This document shows positions 17,176 to 28,170 of a stretch of 64,000 nucleotides of DNA, one piece after another. The number at the start of each line of letters is the position of its first letter. Within the stretch, counting starts at the first letter, position 1. The DNA is taken from NCBI RefSeq assembly GCF_027580225.2, contig NC_073358.2, positions 12,506,001 to 12,570,000 of the forward strand, written 5' to 3'. A program made the position numbers and the translations under genes. Source of the DNA: Misgurnus anguillicaudatus (lineage: Eukaryota > Chordata > Actinopteri > Cypriniformes > Cobitidae). The notes beneath the pieces are model-generated. The model made no database searches and was not told where the DNA came from. It worked only from the letters and a program-made list of their open reading frames with translations.

Positions 17176-17745
17176 TGAAGGAGGGAGTCAAGGCATATCT
17201 GAGAATCAGTAGACACTGGGAGTAGGCTCTTATGAACCATCCAAAATACCTAGCGACCAAAAAAAGTAGTGCATCTACTGTTTTCATCTCACAGTCGATA
17301 TTGAGAATCTTATTCAAAGCTTGCCTAGCATTTTTATTGCATTTGACAGGATAAGGAATGCTCTCATCTCATCTGATTAAGGCAGACGTTTTAATTAGAA
17401 AGATACGCAAGGTTAATTCCTATCTAAGTGGAACCCATCATAGAGAAGGACACACATAATTAAAACAATTGGCTGGGGGTTTTGTTTTAACATAGCCCCA
17501 AGGAACTTAATGTAATAAAATGTTTTGTCAAGTATAACCGAAACTTGTTTGTAATGCAGTACGGTCTAAATTAACTGTGCTTTAGGTCAAAAATGTTTAT
17601 ATAAAGGTAGAAATATATTTGAAAGATAACACCAATTACTTAAATATTTTTATAGTTGAGAAATTTAGTCTAAATAATAATCATATGTCAATGTGAATGT
17701 TCTTGAAAATACTATAGCCAAAACTAAAATACTTTTAGGTAGGAC

Positions 17746-18796
17746 CAGAGCCGTGTAATAAGAGAGTTACGACACTCACATAGACGTTCGTTGGAAGAAT
17801 GGAATGCGGAAGTAACAGCGTTTCATGGAGTGACCCATTCAAAACGCAGCACTAAAGCCCATTCATTTCAATGGCACCTGCTGGTAAATCGATGAAATTA
17901 CTGTTTCTCTTTACATTTTCGAACATTTCATGAATATAGTCAACAGTGGTATTTTATGAACTCAGCTGTAGGTAATGATTATCGTTAATAATAACTAGTT
18001 AAATTCTTATATTTTAATTAATTGTGTATAATGTGTGAATAATATAGATTTAATTGTTTAATATTTTATTACAGGTGGCCATCTACTTTAATATATATTT
18101 ATCATATCTTTTATATCTATTACGAGTAACACTAGGGGGCAATAGCTAAATGCCTCATAAGAAAGTCACACTGCTTCACAATGCTGCTATGTGTTTCATT
18201 GTGTTTGGTAGGTAATACGAGTGATGAATCCTTGAAAATAATGTATAATTATATTAACATTTAATGTGTACTATAAACATAATTAAATATGAATTTAGTG
18301 TGTTTCTGTTATGTTTCACTGTTACAAATAACCGCGTCGGCAATCTTTTTTGTGATTTTAATATAGTAAAAGTGTAGGAATTTATATTTTTACACATTTT
18401 TTAAAAATATTTTTATTATTTTATTTTTGCTACAAAAATAAAAGATAAACTCTGTTGCTGTAGTGGCTATAGATAACCACAGTTATCTTTGGGTCACTAT
18501 AATACAGTGAATCAGTTAATAAAGATAAACAGTTAATAATGTCAATATTAACTGTTTATCTTTATTAACTGATTTACTGTATTTCCATCACTCCCTAGTA
18601 AAAAAGTTATACACATAGGAAATATAGTAATCAATTCACATTACAAGCTAATATTTACCTAAAATAGCTGAAAACCTATGCAAACAGATTGACAGCCCTG
18701 CTTGGTTTGGAACTGTAGAACGTTACATAAATCACGTGACCACGCGGCGGCGAGATCAAAGCGTGTTGTAACTCTCTCTCTCTTTATACGACTCTG
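17746..18796. mobile_element. hAT-like non-autonomous transposon, 1051 bp
   Basis: Ends CAGAGCCGTGTAATAAGAGA and, inverted, CAGAGTCGTATAAAGAGAGA, flanked by GGTAGGAC (17738-17745) and AGTAGGAC (18797-18804), a 7/8 target duplication. CAG ends with an 8-bp duplication are the hAT pattern. Internally, 18503-18582 is a near-perfect hairpin built of AGTTAATAAAGATAAACAGT and its complement. There is no transposase. Confidence 0.7.
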
Positions 18797-18834
18797 AGTA
18801 GGACACTATTGTAATTATTTTGTCTAAGTTAACC

Positions 18835-19130
18835 CTGCTAAAACACCAATAGACACCATCACAGAAATTCTATTGGTTTTATTTGGAATTTTATTGGTTC
18901 TAATGGAATATGGCTCAAAACACACTACAGTGTATTGGTCTTTGTTGGTCTCTAATAGTATATATTGGTTCTACTGGTACTATGTATTGGTTTTAATGGA
19001 ATATGGCCCAAAACACACTACAGTGTAGTGGTTTTAATGGTAAAAGCTAATGGTTCCTATTGGTATTTTAATTGAAACCATTATAATTTTCTGTAATGGT
19101 TTTATTGGTTTTTTTCAGCAGGGAAATTGT
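18835..19130. repeat. dispersed repeat with internal duplications ('ATTGGTTTTAATGG')
   Basis: The phrase AATGGAATATGGCYCAAAAC followed by ACACTACAGTGTA occurs twice (near 18903 and 18996), among many short ATTGGTT units. It is bounded by CTGCTAAAA and, inverted, TTCAGCAGGG. Probably a short non-autonomous element. Confidence 0.5.
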
Positions 19131-20645
19131 AGTTATCTCCTTTAAGTACACATCAGATGAACATTTCTGGCATCGGCGCCAAATAATAAAAACAAATAAT
19201 TCCACAAAGAATCAATAACAAGAGTAATAGTACTTTAAGAGAAGTTTATTTTTAACAAGCAAAATAAATAACAAGTAGATTACCTTAGTTCAAATCAAGC
19301 CTATCAAAAGTACACTGAGCTATGTGTAAAATAACAATGTTTACTACAGATCGACTGCCAAACCTCCCTTCACATAGTGGTGATTCATGATCGCCGTCTC
19401 CCCTCGCCTTTAGGAAACCAAAACATTTCTTTATCAAAAAGGTATTGTTCCTAAGTTCAATTTAGACACTAGCCAAACAAACAGAGACCGGAAGTAAAAT
19501 TCGCCCAGACGCCTCATAACGCATGTATGTCTGATAAAATCATCTGTACCAAGTAAAGTAGCCTACAAAAAATGTGAAAGGCATTTGAAAAGATGTAATT
19601 AGAAACGCAGGGTTATTCCTTCAAATATTCATTTTTAAACTAAAACATTATATTGTGTAATAGTAGTAGTTGTTGTTGTTGTAGAAAAATTAATATAAAC
19701 TTGTTTTCTTTGCAGTATTCAGGATTGAAATTGCATCTTTTTGTTAGTTTGTCTAGTTTCAGTTTTCTTCAAATAAATTTTAAACATTAATATTTTATTA
19801 GGAATTTGGCAGAAATGTTGTCAGTAGTTGACAGAATAAAAAACAAAAACGACCAATTTACTTAAATACATACATATAAATAGTACATTTTAAAAACTAA
19901 AGCAGTCTCTTAATTTTTTCCATCGCTGTACCATATTGTAGCTATTAATTTTGCTATTGTTACCTCCTCACTCAAATGCTGCTGCTGTTTGCAAACTTTT
20001 GCACTAAACGTGTCTCTTTTGTTACCATTTTAAGATTCTTTCCCGTGACATGCGCCACGTTATTAACAGAGGAAATCACATGAGGAATAATTTCCCCTGC
20101 CATTCTTTCATTTGACCTCTAAGAGTCTATAAGAGGGGATAGGAAACACAGATTAAATAGGTCACAAATCAGACAAACAGGGACAAAAGTAATTGGATGC
20201 AGAAGAGAGTGGCACTAATCAAAACCATAAGGTTAAAGCGGTTAGCCAGGAGCACAGCATAACTAGGGAAGGCTGAACAAATGCTGCCAAAAAGAATAAT
20301 CATTTCCTGGAAATGACAAAATGTCTCAGACAGCCACAGACAAGAATTCATTTTCTTTAAATGTGTTGCGAAAAGAGTAGCGAAATTGTGTTTATTGTTA
20401 TTTTAAACATCATCTTTAATAGAGACATTAGATCAGTCAGTGGCGCTTCGGTAAATTATCTCATGATTATAGCTATATAGTGGGTCATTACTGTGCCATA
20501 TAGTTACGTGGCAGTAAACACATCCCTGTTTATAGTATAGTAGAATGGTGCACAATATGGCATCATGGTGTACTTCCTTAACAGGAACAAGCGAGACCTA
20601 AATTCACCTCACCAAAAAATCCATGCTTGTTAATTGGCCTCATCA
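19131..20645. other. intergenic, no gene seen
   Basis: AT-rich, no exon, RNA gene or clear transposon ends recognised. Confidence 0.4.
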
Positions 20646-21647
20646 GGGGCCTGATTTATAAAGCATGCGTACGCACAGATTTGATCGTAAAGTGTGCGTA
20701 CGCAAAAATCCACGGCAAAGTCCATATTTATAAAAACTGTCTTTGACGTGGAAAAGTGCTTAGTGCCACGTCAGGGTCTGAGCAGACGTAGGCACTTTTG
20801 CTTGTCCGATTGCTGCAGTTTTTGGGAAATATAAGTCATTCATGCTGCTCGAAAAGGATTTAAACATTGAGAATGCTCTTTTATATGTCTATGACATTAC
20901 TTAGGCATCGTTTAAAGGCGGAGATCTGAAACTGCTCAGCTGCGCACAAGTTCAAGATCATTTGGGATTTATAAATTTCACATCTGAAAAAAAGGGGTAC
21001 GCGCGTTTTCTGCGCGTTAAGGGCGATTTATAGTCGTGCGTAGGTTCTACGGCGTAGCTACGGCGTAGGCTATCCGTAGCCTGTGCGTAGCTCTGCGTAG
21101 CCTGACGCGCACCTCACAAAAAATTTTACAGCGCGCCAGATCTACGCGGACCGCAAGCGCTGTGATTGGTCCACCAGAACCCCTCCCGTCAGGTAAAAAA
21201 ACTGCGTCATAGGTATTTCCGTTTGTGACGGTGAAAACAAAGATGAGCCAAGTTGAGGAGTGATTTAACTCAGACTGCATCAAAAGTCGCTGTTTATTTA
21301 CTTCCATCATTGCTGGTATTCTCAAATTATACACAACAAGTTGCTGTTTCTTCTTCGTTTGTGGGTTAACTTGCTAAGCTTCTTCTTCTTTCACGTTTGT
21401 GCTGCTATTGTGGTTACACGCGTGGATACTGCCTACCAGCGGTCGCGCATGTGTTTGCACTTCGACGCGAACGACGACGCAAAAGTATAAATGAAAACCG
21501 ACGCGGAAGCTACGCCGTTGCTGCTACACCGTAGGACCTACGCACGACTATAACGAGCCCTATGAATCACGCGTACGCATTTTTGATAAATGATCGTAAG
21601 ATCAAACGTAGGACGGTTTCTACGCAGCATTTTATAAATGAGGCCCC
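20646..21647. mobile_element. non-autonomous transposon with GGGGCCT ends, carrying a nested element
   Basis: Left end GGGGCCTGATTTATAAAGCA; right end, inverted, GGGGCCTCATTTATAAAATG. Subterminal GCGTACGCA motifs occur at both ends. A second element, 21021-21560, sits inside. A lone end of the same family (AGGGGCCTTATTTATAAA) is at 30823. Confidence 0.65.
21021..21560. mobile_element. nested 540-bp element with GTCGTGCGTAGG ends
   Basis: Ends GGGCGATTTATAGTCGTGCG and, inverted, GGGCTCGTTATAGTCGTGCG, followed on both sides by TAGGTTCTACGG-like sequence. Inserted in the element at 20646-21647, so it is the younger of the two. It is non-coding. Confidence 0.6.
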
Positions 21648-22167
21648 CGCTGTTTAGCAAGTATCAGCATCAACTGCAATAAGGAACGTGGACCAGTCTG
21701 GAAATTCAGTTTTTTTCAGGAGGGTCCTTTATTCTGCATCATTACACCCCAAATTCATGCCATTGGCCGAGCCAAAGGTTGATATGTCAGACCGCTTAAA
21801 TAAACAGAGCAATATTTTCATAACGCCACAGAACCGCAGTGTTTACACGTTTATAAAGTCAACCTTCAAATTCCTTACTTACAGTTGTCTCCCTATATTA
21901 CTAGGCGACTAGGATAAAAGAAGGTATTTTACATAAAAAATAATGTGCTTCACCATTAAGTAATGCAAAATATAAAAATAAATGGCTAAACGTGCGTACC
22001 TCTTTATTATAATGTGTTTTATAATGTGTGCACTTCTTGAACCTCTTACAAATGCTAAACATGACACTCCCTGATGAAATATTCATGACATGAATGAAGG
22101 ACAGAAAAATACGTTAGATCAGAAATATGAGTAAAGACAAGGCCTTGTAGAGTAATCTTTTCAGCAT

Positions 22168-22173
22168 TTATTT
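22168..22173 (-). promoter_or_regulatory. pmch: poly(A) signal of pmch
   Basis: AATAAA on the - strand, 125 bases beyond the pmch stop, giving a short 3'UTR. Confidence 0.6.
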
Positions 22174-22298
22174 TCAAGACATACAGTTCAACTAAAAGGC
22201 ATGAACATTTGTATTTTCTCTAAACAACAGTGGATCAAAGAAGGTAAAATCGGTTGATGTCAGCAGCTTTTTTTCTTCTCCTCAGCATCCCAGGAAAC

Positions 22299-22673
22299 TC
22301 AAACTTCCCAGCATGGCCGATACACTCGGCCCACCATGCACCTCATGGTGTCCCTTCTGATGATGGCGATTCCTTGGCTCAAGTCGGAACCAACGTCTCT
22401 GCGCTCGGTGCTAAGCATGTTCTCAAGGAGTCCGAGACGAGGAACTCCTCTGTCCAGAGACTTTAGGGTTCTCAGAAGATTGGAGTCAGCCACCACAATG
22501 ATCTTGGAGCTGCCTAGTCCGGACCTCAGATCGTTCTCCTCCAAGCTCTCGCTCAAGCTTTGCTGGTCTGGATCCATCTCGTCAGCTTTGGTCATGGGAA
22601 TCGCCATGGATGTAAAGTGGCACTCGGACAAAAGTGCAATAGTTAAAAGGATGGTTGCGAAAGAGATCTTCAT
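22299..22673 (-). CDS. pmch: pro-melanin-concentrating hormone (teleost type), intronless
   Basis: A single open frame of 124 aa starts at ATG 22673-22671 and ends at TGA 22301-22299. Residues 1-24 form a signal peptide (MKISFATILLTIALLSE...). The last 17 residues, DTMRCMVGRVYRPCWEV (108-124), are the classical fish melanin-concentrating hormone with the Cys5-Cys14 ring, preceded by the dibasic cleavage site RR (106-107). A second cleavable RR lies at about residues 90-91. The hormone, made in the hypothalamus, pales skin in fish and affects feeding. Lack of introns is normal for this teleost paralogue (zebrafish mch1/pmchl type), while the mammal-like paralogue has introns. A longer frame upstream of this ATG lacks a signal peptide and covers the TATA box, so it was not used. 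The gene is alone in about 31 kb of repeats between ccnb1 and spag8. Confidence 0.96.
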   Translation of the reverse strand: MKISFATILLTIALLSECHFTSMAIPMTKADEMDPDQQSLSESLEENDLRSGLGSSKIIVVADSNLLRTLKSLDRGVPRLGLLENMLSTERRDVGSDLSQGIAIIRRDTMRCMVGRVYRPCWEV

Positions 22674-22762
22674 TCTTGATTTAGAGCTTTTGCAGTCGAT
22701 GTTCAGCTGCTGTTCCTTGTCTTGTCTTGCGAGCTGGTTTGATGATGGTGGCACATTAGTAC

Positions 22763-22772
22763 CCTTATATAT
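22763..22772 (-). promoter_or_regulatory. pmch: TATA box of pmch
   Basis: ATATATAAGG on the - strand, about 90 bases upstream of the ATG. This predicts a start near 22735 and a 5'UTR of about 60 bases, fitting a compact neuropeptide gene. Confidence 0.7.
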
Positions 22773-22829
22773 GGTTTTGGAATGTGCCACGTTGCCTCAG
22801 ATCCACCGTTGTCATGAGGTCAGAGGTAT

Positions 22830-23640
22830 ATGACAAATAGCAAAAAACAACCCAAAAAAGTCACTGAGACACTGATGAGACCACGAGCAGGGCTCAAGTG
22901 TTTTGTTTGGTCAAAAGTTGATTAAGATTTCCTGCCGTGTATGTTGTGTTCAACGGGTAGACCGCAGGGTTCCCTTAAGTGGGCATCTTAAGAGAAGATG
23001 TAATTCCAGAATCTTCACATTTTGAAACAATATGTAAGGATTAAAGACCTGTTGAAAATTTCAAGTGGTTAATAGCTGTTTGATGATGACTGTCACTTTT
23101 CTCATTAAACTACAAGGCAAAGTCATCAAGAGGCTCAATTCTCAGCAGGCCAAAATGAAGATCAACATTCGGCAGGAGATTGTATTATTTTCTTTGCAAA
23201 AACATGACTGTTCATGACAATGTTGCAGGTGCTTCAGTTTCTATGAGGCACCACGTAGACCTAAAGCTGAATGCTGCTACCGCTGGTAAATGCTACTTGA
23301 TAAAGAGGACATCAGTAGGTTAATAATATTCTGTATAAACTCATTAAAACCCTTTAGTTGAAGTGGAGTTTCTGGGAAAACATTACACAATGGTAATCCA
23401 TATGTGGTACTCTTGAACAGTTTAGTTTCTACCCTCACATATTGCATTGACTGTTGACTTGAGATATATGACCAGTATTCCAAATTCTCAAACAGCCAGA
23501 GGAGAAATTTTGAACAAAAAGGGCATAAGTCTTAAACTATGGGTGCCCTTTAAAGTCTTACTGCCAAAGGCTTCCAATGGAAGGTTTTTAGTGCATAGAG
23601 TACAAGATTACAACTGAGCAACTCTAAGAAGGCAAACCAC
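22830..23640. other. pmch upstream region, no gene seen
   Basis: Non-repetitive by eye for about 800 bp, which is unusual in this interval. It may hold the hypothalamic control elements of pmch; that is an inference from position only. Confidence 0.3.
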
Positions 23641-23945
23641 CCTACTGAAAAATCCAGCTAAGACCAGCATAAGCTGGTAGCTGGTTTTAGCTGGTTTAAG
23701 GTAGCACTACCTGGTTTACGCTGGTCCTCCCAGTCTGACAAAGCTGGTCATGCTGGTGGGTAAACTGGTCTTACAGCCTGACCAGCTAAGTTCGGCTAGA
23801 CCAGCTTAAAAAGTGACCAAAAACACAGCTAGACTAGCTTGCTACACCAGCAAAACCAGCTTCTTACACCAGCAAAACCAAGCTGGGAGACCAGCTAAAA
23901 CCAGCTCACCAGCTTATGCTGGTCTTAGCTGGATTTTTCAGTAGG
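23641..23945. mobile_element. palindromic 'AGCTGGT' MITE (Angel-like)
   Basis: A 305-bp inverted repeat: CCTACTGAAAAATCCAGCTA at the left and its exact complement at the right, with the interior dominated by CCAGC/GCTGG words. It resembles the foldback Angel-type elements described in zebrafish; the family name is tentative. Confidence 0.7.
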
Positions 23946-24037
23946 GTAGTGTAACCATCTGTTTTTTTCCCCTTTCCAAACATGCATGTTAATTTCTTTG
24001 TTGCTAAAAGGAATATTCCACTTTCATTAAAAAATCT

Positions 24038-24443
24038 GGGCCCGTATTCATAAAGATTCTAAGAGTCCTCTCAGAAAATATTATATTATTATCTCTAATA
24101 AGATCGGTCACAAACATGATTCCTGTACAATAATGTGTTGCATGTTATTAACTACTGTCATGCATTGTGTGCAACATTTTTTTGTCTCCCTCTTCCTGTT
24201 TTGTCCACTTTCCCGGTTGCTAAAAAAACTCTTAAGCCTCTTAAAAGTCCTCGTCCGTGCTCCTAACAATTTTGACCTTAAGACCTCTTTTAAGGGTTAT
24301 AAGGCTTTCTGAATTACTTTTTTCTTTACTAGGATTTTTTTCTTTTAATTTTAAGAGTAATCGCCCACATTTCTAAGAATTTTCTTAGAATTGCGTCACT
24401 AGGAGCTACTTTTTGCGTTAAGATTCTTTATGAATACGGGCCC
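24038..24443. mobile_element. 406-bp MITE with GGGCCCGTATTCATAAAG ends
   Basis: Left end GGGCCCGTATTCATAAAGAT; right end, inverted, GGGCCCGTATTCATAAAGAA. Non-coding interior. Confidence 0.75.
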
Positions 24444-24464
24444 TGATAATTTACTCACCCCCAT

Positions 24465-24960
24465 TTTATCCAAGATGTTTATGTCTTTCTTAGTCATTTT
24501 GAGGAAACTATTCCAGGAATTTTCTCCATATAGTGGACTTTAGTGGTTTTAGTTTACAGTTTCAGTGCAGTTTAAAATTGCAGTTTCAATGCAGCTTCAA
24601 AGGGCACTAAACAATCCCAACCAAGGCATATAGGTCTTATCTAATATGTACTTTTAAACCACAACTTCTCACCATATGCAAAACTACGGCTAGTCTTTAA
24701 GAGGGCGGTGAAAGAGGACTGGTTCGATGTGGAATTGTATGCAATAATGTTTTTGAGTCAGTTTATTGTTTAAAATGTGTTTCCACATGTGTGCGTTTCG
24801 ATATGTAACGCATGACCTTTCGACGTGCTTACGTAATACGTAAGGTCTTGTGGTGCGTCACACGGCTATAGTGCAAGACGAGAGTCTTTCGTTAGATAAG
24901 ACCCTTATGCCTCTGTTGGGCATTTATGGAGAATTTTTGTATATTATTTTAAATCTATTT
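24465..24960. repeat. dispersed repeat, copy 1
   Basis: Shares long similarity with 35780-37445 (phrases GTTTACAGTTTCARTGCAGTTTAAAA, CAAGGCATAWRGGTCTT, TTTTAAACCACAACTTCTC, CATGACCTTTCGACGTG in either orientation). Probably the 5' part of a larger fish DNA transposon. Ends not resolved. Confidence 0.55.
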
Positions 24961-25027
24961 TAAGCATTTATATTCACGTTGCACTGGAAAAAAAACTTTG
25001 TTTACATTATAGCCTGTAAACGTAATG

Positions 25028-25187
25028 GGGCGGTTTTCCAGACAGGGATTAGACTAAAATTAGACTAAAATAAATGTATGAGCTGTCCAAACTGAAAAGA
25101 ACTTGCATCTTAAAATACATCAGTGCCCCTTGTTTTGCCTCAAAATGCATAGTTATGTTTTTAGTAAGGCATGTTTGTTAAAACTAG
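25028..25187. repeat. 'GGGGCGGTTTYCC' dispersed repeat, copy 1
   Basis: GGGGCGGTTTTCCAGACAGGG ... TGCCTCAAAATGCATAG resembles the copy at 55274-55470 and the start visible at the window end (63990). It abuts the Tc1-like element that follows. Confidence 0.5.
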
Positions 25188-25189
25188 TT

Positions 25190-26208
25190 ACAGGTGCTGG
25201 TCATATAATAAGAATATCATCAAAAGTTGATTTATTTCACTAATTCCATTGAAAAAGTGAAACTTGTATATTATATTTATTTATAACACATATATATTTC
25301 AAATGTTTATTTCTTTTAATTTTAATGATATAACTGACAACTAAGGAAAATCCCAAATTCAGAATTAGAACATTACTTAAGACCAATACAAAAAGAGGAT
25401 TTTTAGACATCTTGGCCAACTGAAAAGTAAGAACATGAAAAGTATGAGCATGTACAGCACCCAATACTTAGTTGGGGCTCCTTTTGCCTGAATTACTGCA
25501 GCAATGTGGCGTGGCAGGGAGTCGATCAGTCTGTGGCACTGCTCAGGTGTTATGAGAGCCCAGGTTGCTCTGATAGTGGCCTTCATCTCTTTTGCATCGT
25601 TGGGTCTGGCATATCGCATCTTCCACTTCACAAGACCCCATAGATTTTCTATGGGGTTAAGGTCAGGCAAGTTTGCTGGCCAATTTGAAACAGGAATACT
25701 GTGGTCCTTAAACCAGGTACTGGTAGCTTTGGCACTGTGTGCCTCTCCTCTCTTCCTCCAGACTCTGGGACCCTGATTTCCAAAGGAAATGCAAAATTTA
25801 CTTTCATCAGAGAACATAACTTTGGTCCAGAAGCAAGAAGCAAGAAGCAAGAGTGGCTTGACACATGGAATGCGACAGCTTTTCACTCTTGGTGAATCTC
25901 CCCCACATTTTTGAATGGGATCTGTTTTACAATCCTCTCCATGGTGAGGCTATCCCTATTGCTTGTACACTTTTTTCTACCACATCTTTCCTTCCCTTCG
26001 CCTCTCTATTAATGTGCTTGGAGACAGAGCTCTGTGAACAGCCAGCCTCTTTTGCAATGACCTTTTGTGTCTTGCCCTCCTTGTGCAAGGTGTCAATGGT
26101 CGTCTTCTGGACAACTGTCAAGTCAGCAGTCTTCTCCATGATTGTGTAGCCTACAGAACTAAATTCTCTAATTAGCTGATTAGAGTGTGGCACCAAGTGT
26201 CTTCAATA
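25190..26208 (-). mobile_element. Tc1/mariner-like element, truncated, copy 1
   Basis: Left terminus CAGGTGCTGGTCATATAATA preceded by TA (25188-25189). Similarity to the copy at 46167-48906 stops abruptly at about 26208, so the right inverted repeat is missing. Confidence 0.85.
25465..26139 (-). pseudogene. Tc1-like transposase remnant (copy 1)
   Basis: Read on the - strand. The ATG at 26139 opens the DNA-binding part (MEKTADLTVVQKTTID..., a helix-turn-helix with SQSSVSKHI), which ends near 25927. After a frame change the catalytic part is readable from about 25886: FSDESKF with the first Asp and [11 protein letters not shown] with the final Glu of the DDE triad. The segment between WRKRGEAH and ATSTW, including the second Asp, is deleted; the sister copy at 46.6-47.2 kb retains it. 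No active product is possible. Confidence 0.85.
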
Positions 26209-26274
26209 GAGCGTATGCAACGATGTCACTTTACCAAAATATCTGGATTTTTTATGAAAGTTAATTAATCCTTT

Positions 26275-26436
26275 AAAATGGTCCTAATATGTAGCATTTA
26301 GGTACAAATATGTATCTTTGAACTGCCAATATGTACCTTTGAAGTACTATATGCACTCTTTGGGTACAAAGGTGTACCTCCCAGTGGGGTACTGTCCCAG
26401 TGAGAACTTGTGTACCTTAATTTCTGAGAGTGTAAA
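26275..26436. repeat. 'GGTACAAATGTGTACC' MITE fragment, copy 2
   Basis: Tandem-like GTACCTTTGAAGTAC/GGGTACAAAGGTGTACC words and GGGGTACTGTCCCAGTGA match the families at 14634 and 27969. Confidence 0.6.
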
Positions 26437-27967
26437 CAAACACCCTGTATATGCTATACCACAAAGAAAGCATGTGTTTTGCGTGAATATAACTAGGATC
26501 TGACATATCCAATTTATGCAGCTTTTTCTTTGATCTATCTTCTGTCTAAAGCCGAAAAATTTATAAGATCCCTTATTATATTTCTGAAGATGCTCTCAAT
26601 TAGACAATCACTTTATATGTATGTTGAACTCCGCTCTGGTCTTAAATAAGCCAATAGAACCTCTTCTGGCAATTTGACTGGCTTATTTGTTCTCTCTTAT
26701 CAAAGGCTACAGTACATTTCCGGTGAAAGCAGAAATGTCAGAAGTAATTGGAAGTTAAAGATCAACCTATTAGGACAAGATAATTTACTTTCAGACTCAA
26801 GATGAAAGACTACATGTACATCTACATTTTAAAGAGAATTACTCATATCAAAGACTACAGGAACAATTAACTTTTGAGAACATGTTGTGAAATTTATAGA
26901 GGCTATATGAGAAGCTCAGATGCAAAAGCCGCTAAACGGCACTTCTGTTAAAAATGAGACAGTGATATTAACCGAATACTCTCAGTGCGTATCATATGTT
27001 CATCAAGTACCTTTGCTACTACATTGGCAGAATATGCTACATGCCATTCAAAGTCCTCTATATAAGCAAAAAATCCGAATTGGGTCACATTTCACTGACA
27101 GTGGAGGCCTAAGTGCACAGAAGATGAAGTGGATAAACGACGGCATGCGAAACCTTTGAGTCCCTTGTAAGACCTGAAAATAACCTGAATGTGGCAGCCA
27201 CATGGATCACAGCACCCCCTAATGTGTGGTTCAGTTTCTTTAATTTTACATTCTGGTTTTCATCATTTACAATGTTTCTATTTGCATCTTTAGTGATTTA
27301 CCCAATTGTTTACTTGTCTTGTCCAAAGAAGTGAATTTTTTGAAGTAGATGTTTTTGCAAAAAACTGAGCTTTGCAGCAAAAGACAGTCAGATTTGTTAA
27401 ATACCAATGAAATGACTACAGTGACTAAAGCATTTGTGAAAAAAAGACATTTTAATTACTGACTAATAACCTTTTCATTGCCAATAAAGTGAAATTACTC
27501 AACATAACAGCCTGATAAAAATGCTCATTTACAAGAAAACATGTCAAACGCACTTAGAGGTACCGTATGTGCATCTGAACTCCATATAGTTTTTACTTGC
27601 TTGTAGGAAACAAATGCAATTGAGAATGAAGAATTACTTTTGGATTGGTTTTAAATATTGCAATTACATAATCTTGGACAGGAATACCTTATTTAAATCC
27701 AAAAATTTATTTGGACTATTTTGGTATTGTGCAAACAAGATCATCTGGTGAGAGTTATGCATTCAGGAACAAGTCAGGTGGATTTTATTGAGAAAAGAGA
27801 TGTCTGCTATTAGTTTTGCAGATTTCTACCTGGCAAGCAATAAAAACACAACTGACATTGGAGAAAGGACACAAGCCATATCACCAACCAAGCATCTTGT
27901 TGGCAAGTTTTTAATAGGCAAGATTTATTAACATTTTCTTTATATGTAATAATGTTTTGTTTGTACA
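26437..27967. other. intergenic, no gene seen
   Basis: No exon or transposon end recognised. Several non-repetitive stretches (for example 26600-26760) could be unique or conserved non-coding sequence. Confidence 0.35.
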
Positions 27968-27968
27968 C

Positions 27969-28163
27969 TGTCAGAAAAAATGGTCCCTAGCTGTCACTGG
28001 GGCAGTACTCTTTGAAAAGGACCTACCATTTAGGTACAGATATGTATATATTTGGTAACAATATGTATCTCTGAGGTACTAATATGAACTCTTTAGATGC
28101 AAAAGTGTACTTTTTGAAAGGGTATCACCACAATAACAGCAAGAGACCATTTTTTCTGACAGC
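27969..28163. mobile_element. 195-bp MITE, 'GGTACAAATGTGTACC' family, copy 3
   Basis: Ends CTGTCAGAAAAAATGGTCCC and, inverted, CTGTCAGAAAAAATGGTCTC, with GTAC just outside both ends. It stands 7 bp from the Tc1-like element at 28171. Confidence 0.7.
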
Positions 28164-28170
28164 GTACTTA

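Noticed and set aside
22299..22790. A 163-residue version of the MCH precursor starting further upstream
   Set aside because: The extension would precede the signal peptide and include the TATA-box region; the ATG at 22673 gives a normal precursor.
22336..22833. 165-aa + strand frame across the MCH gene
   Set aside because: Shadow of pmch, which has a signal peptide, the exact hormone and its own TATA box on the opposite strand.
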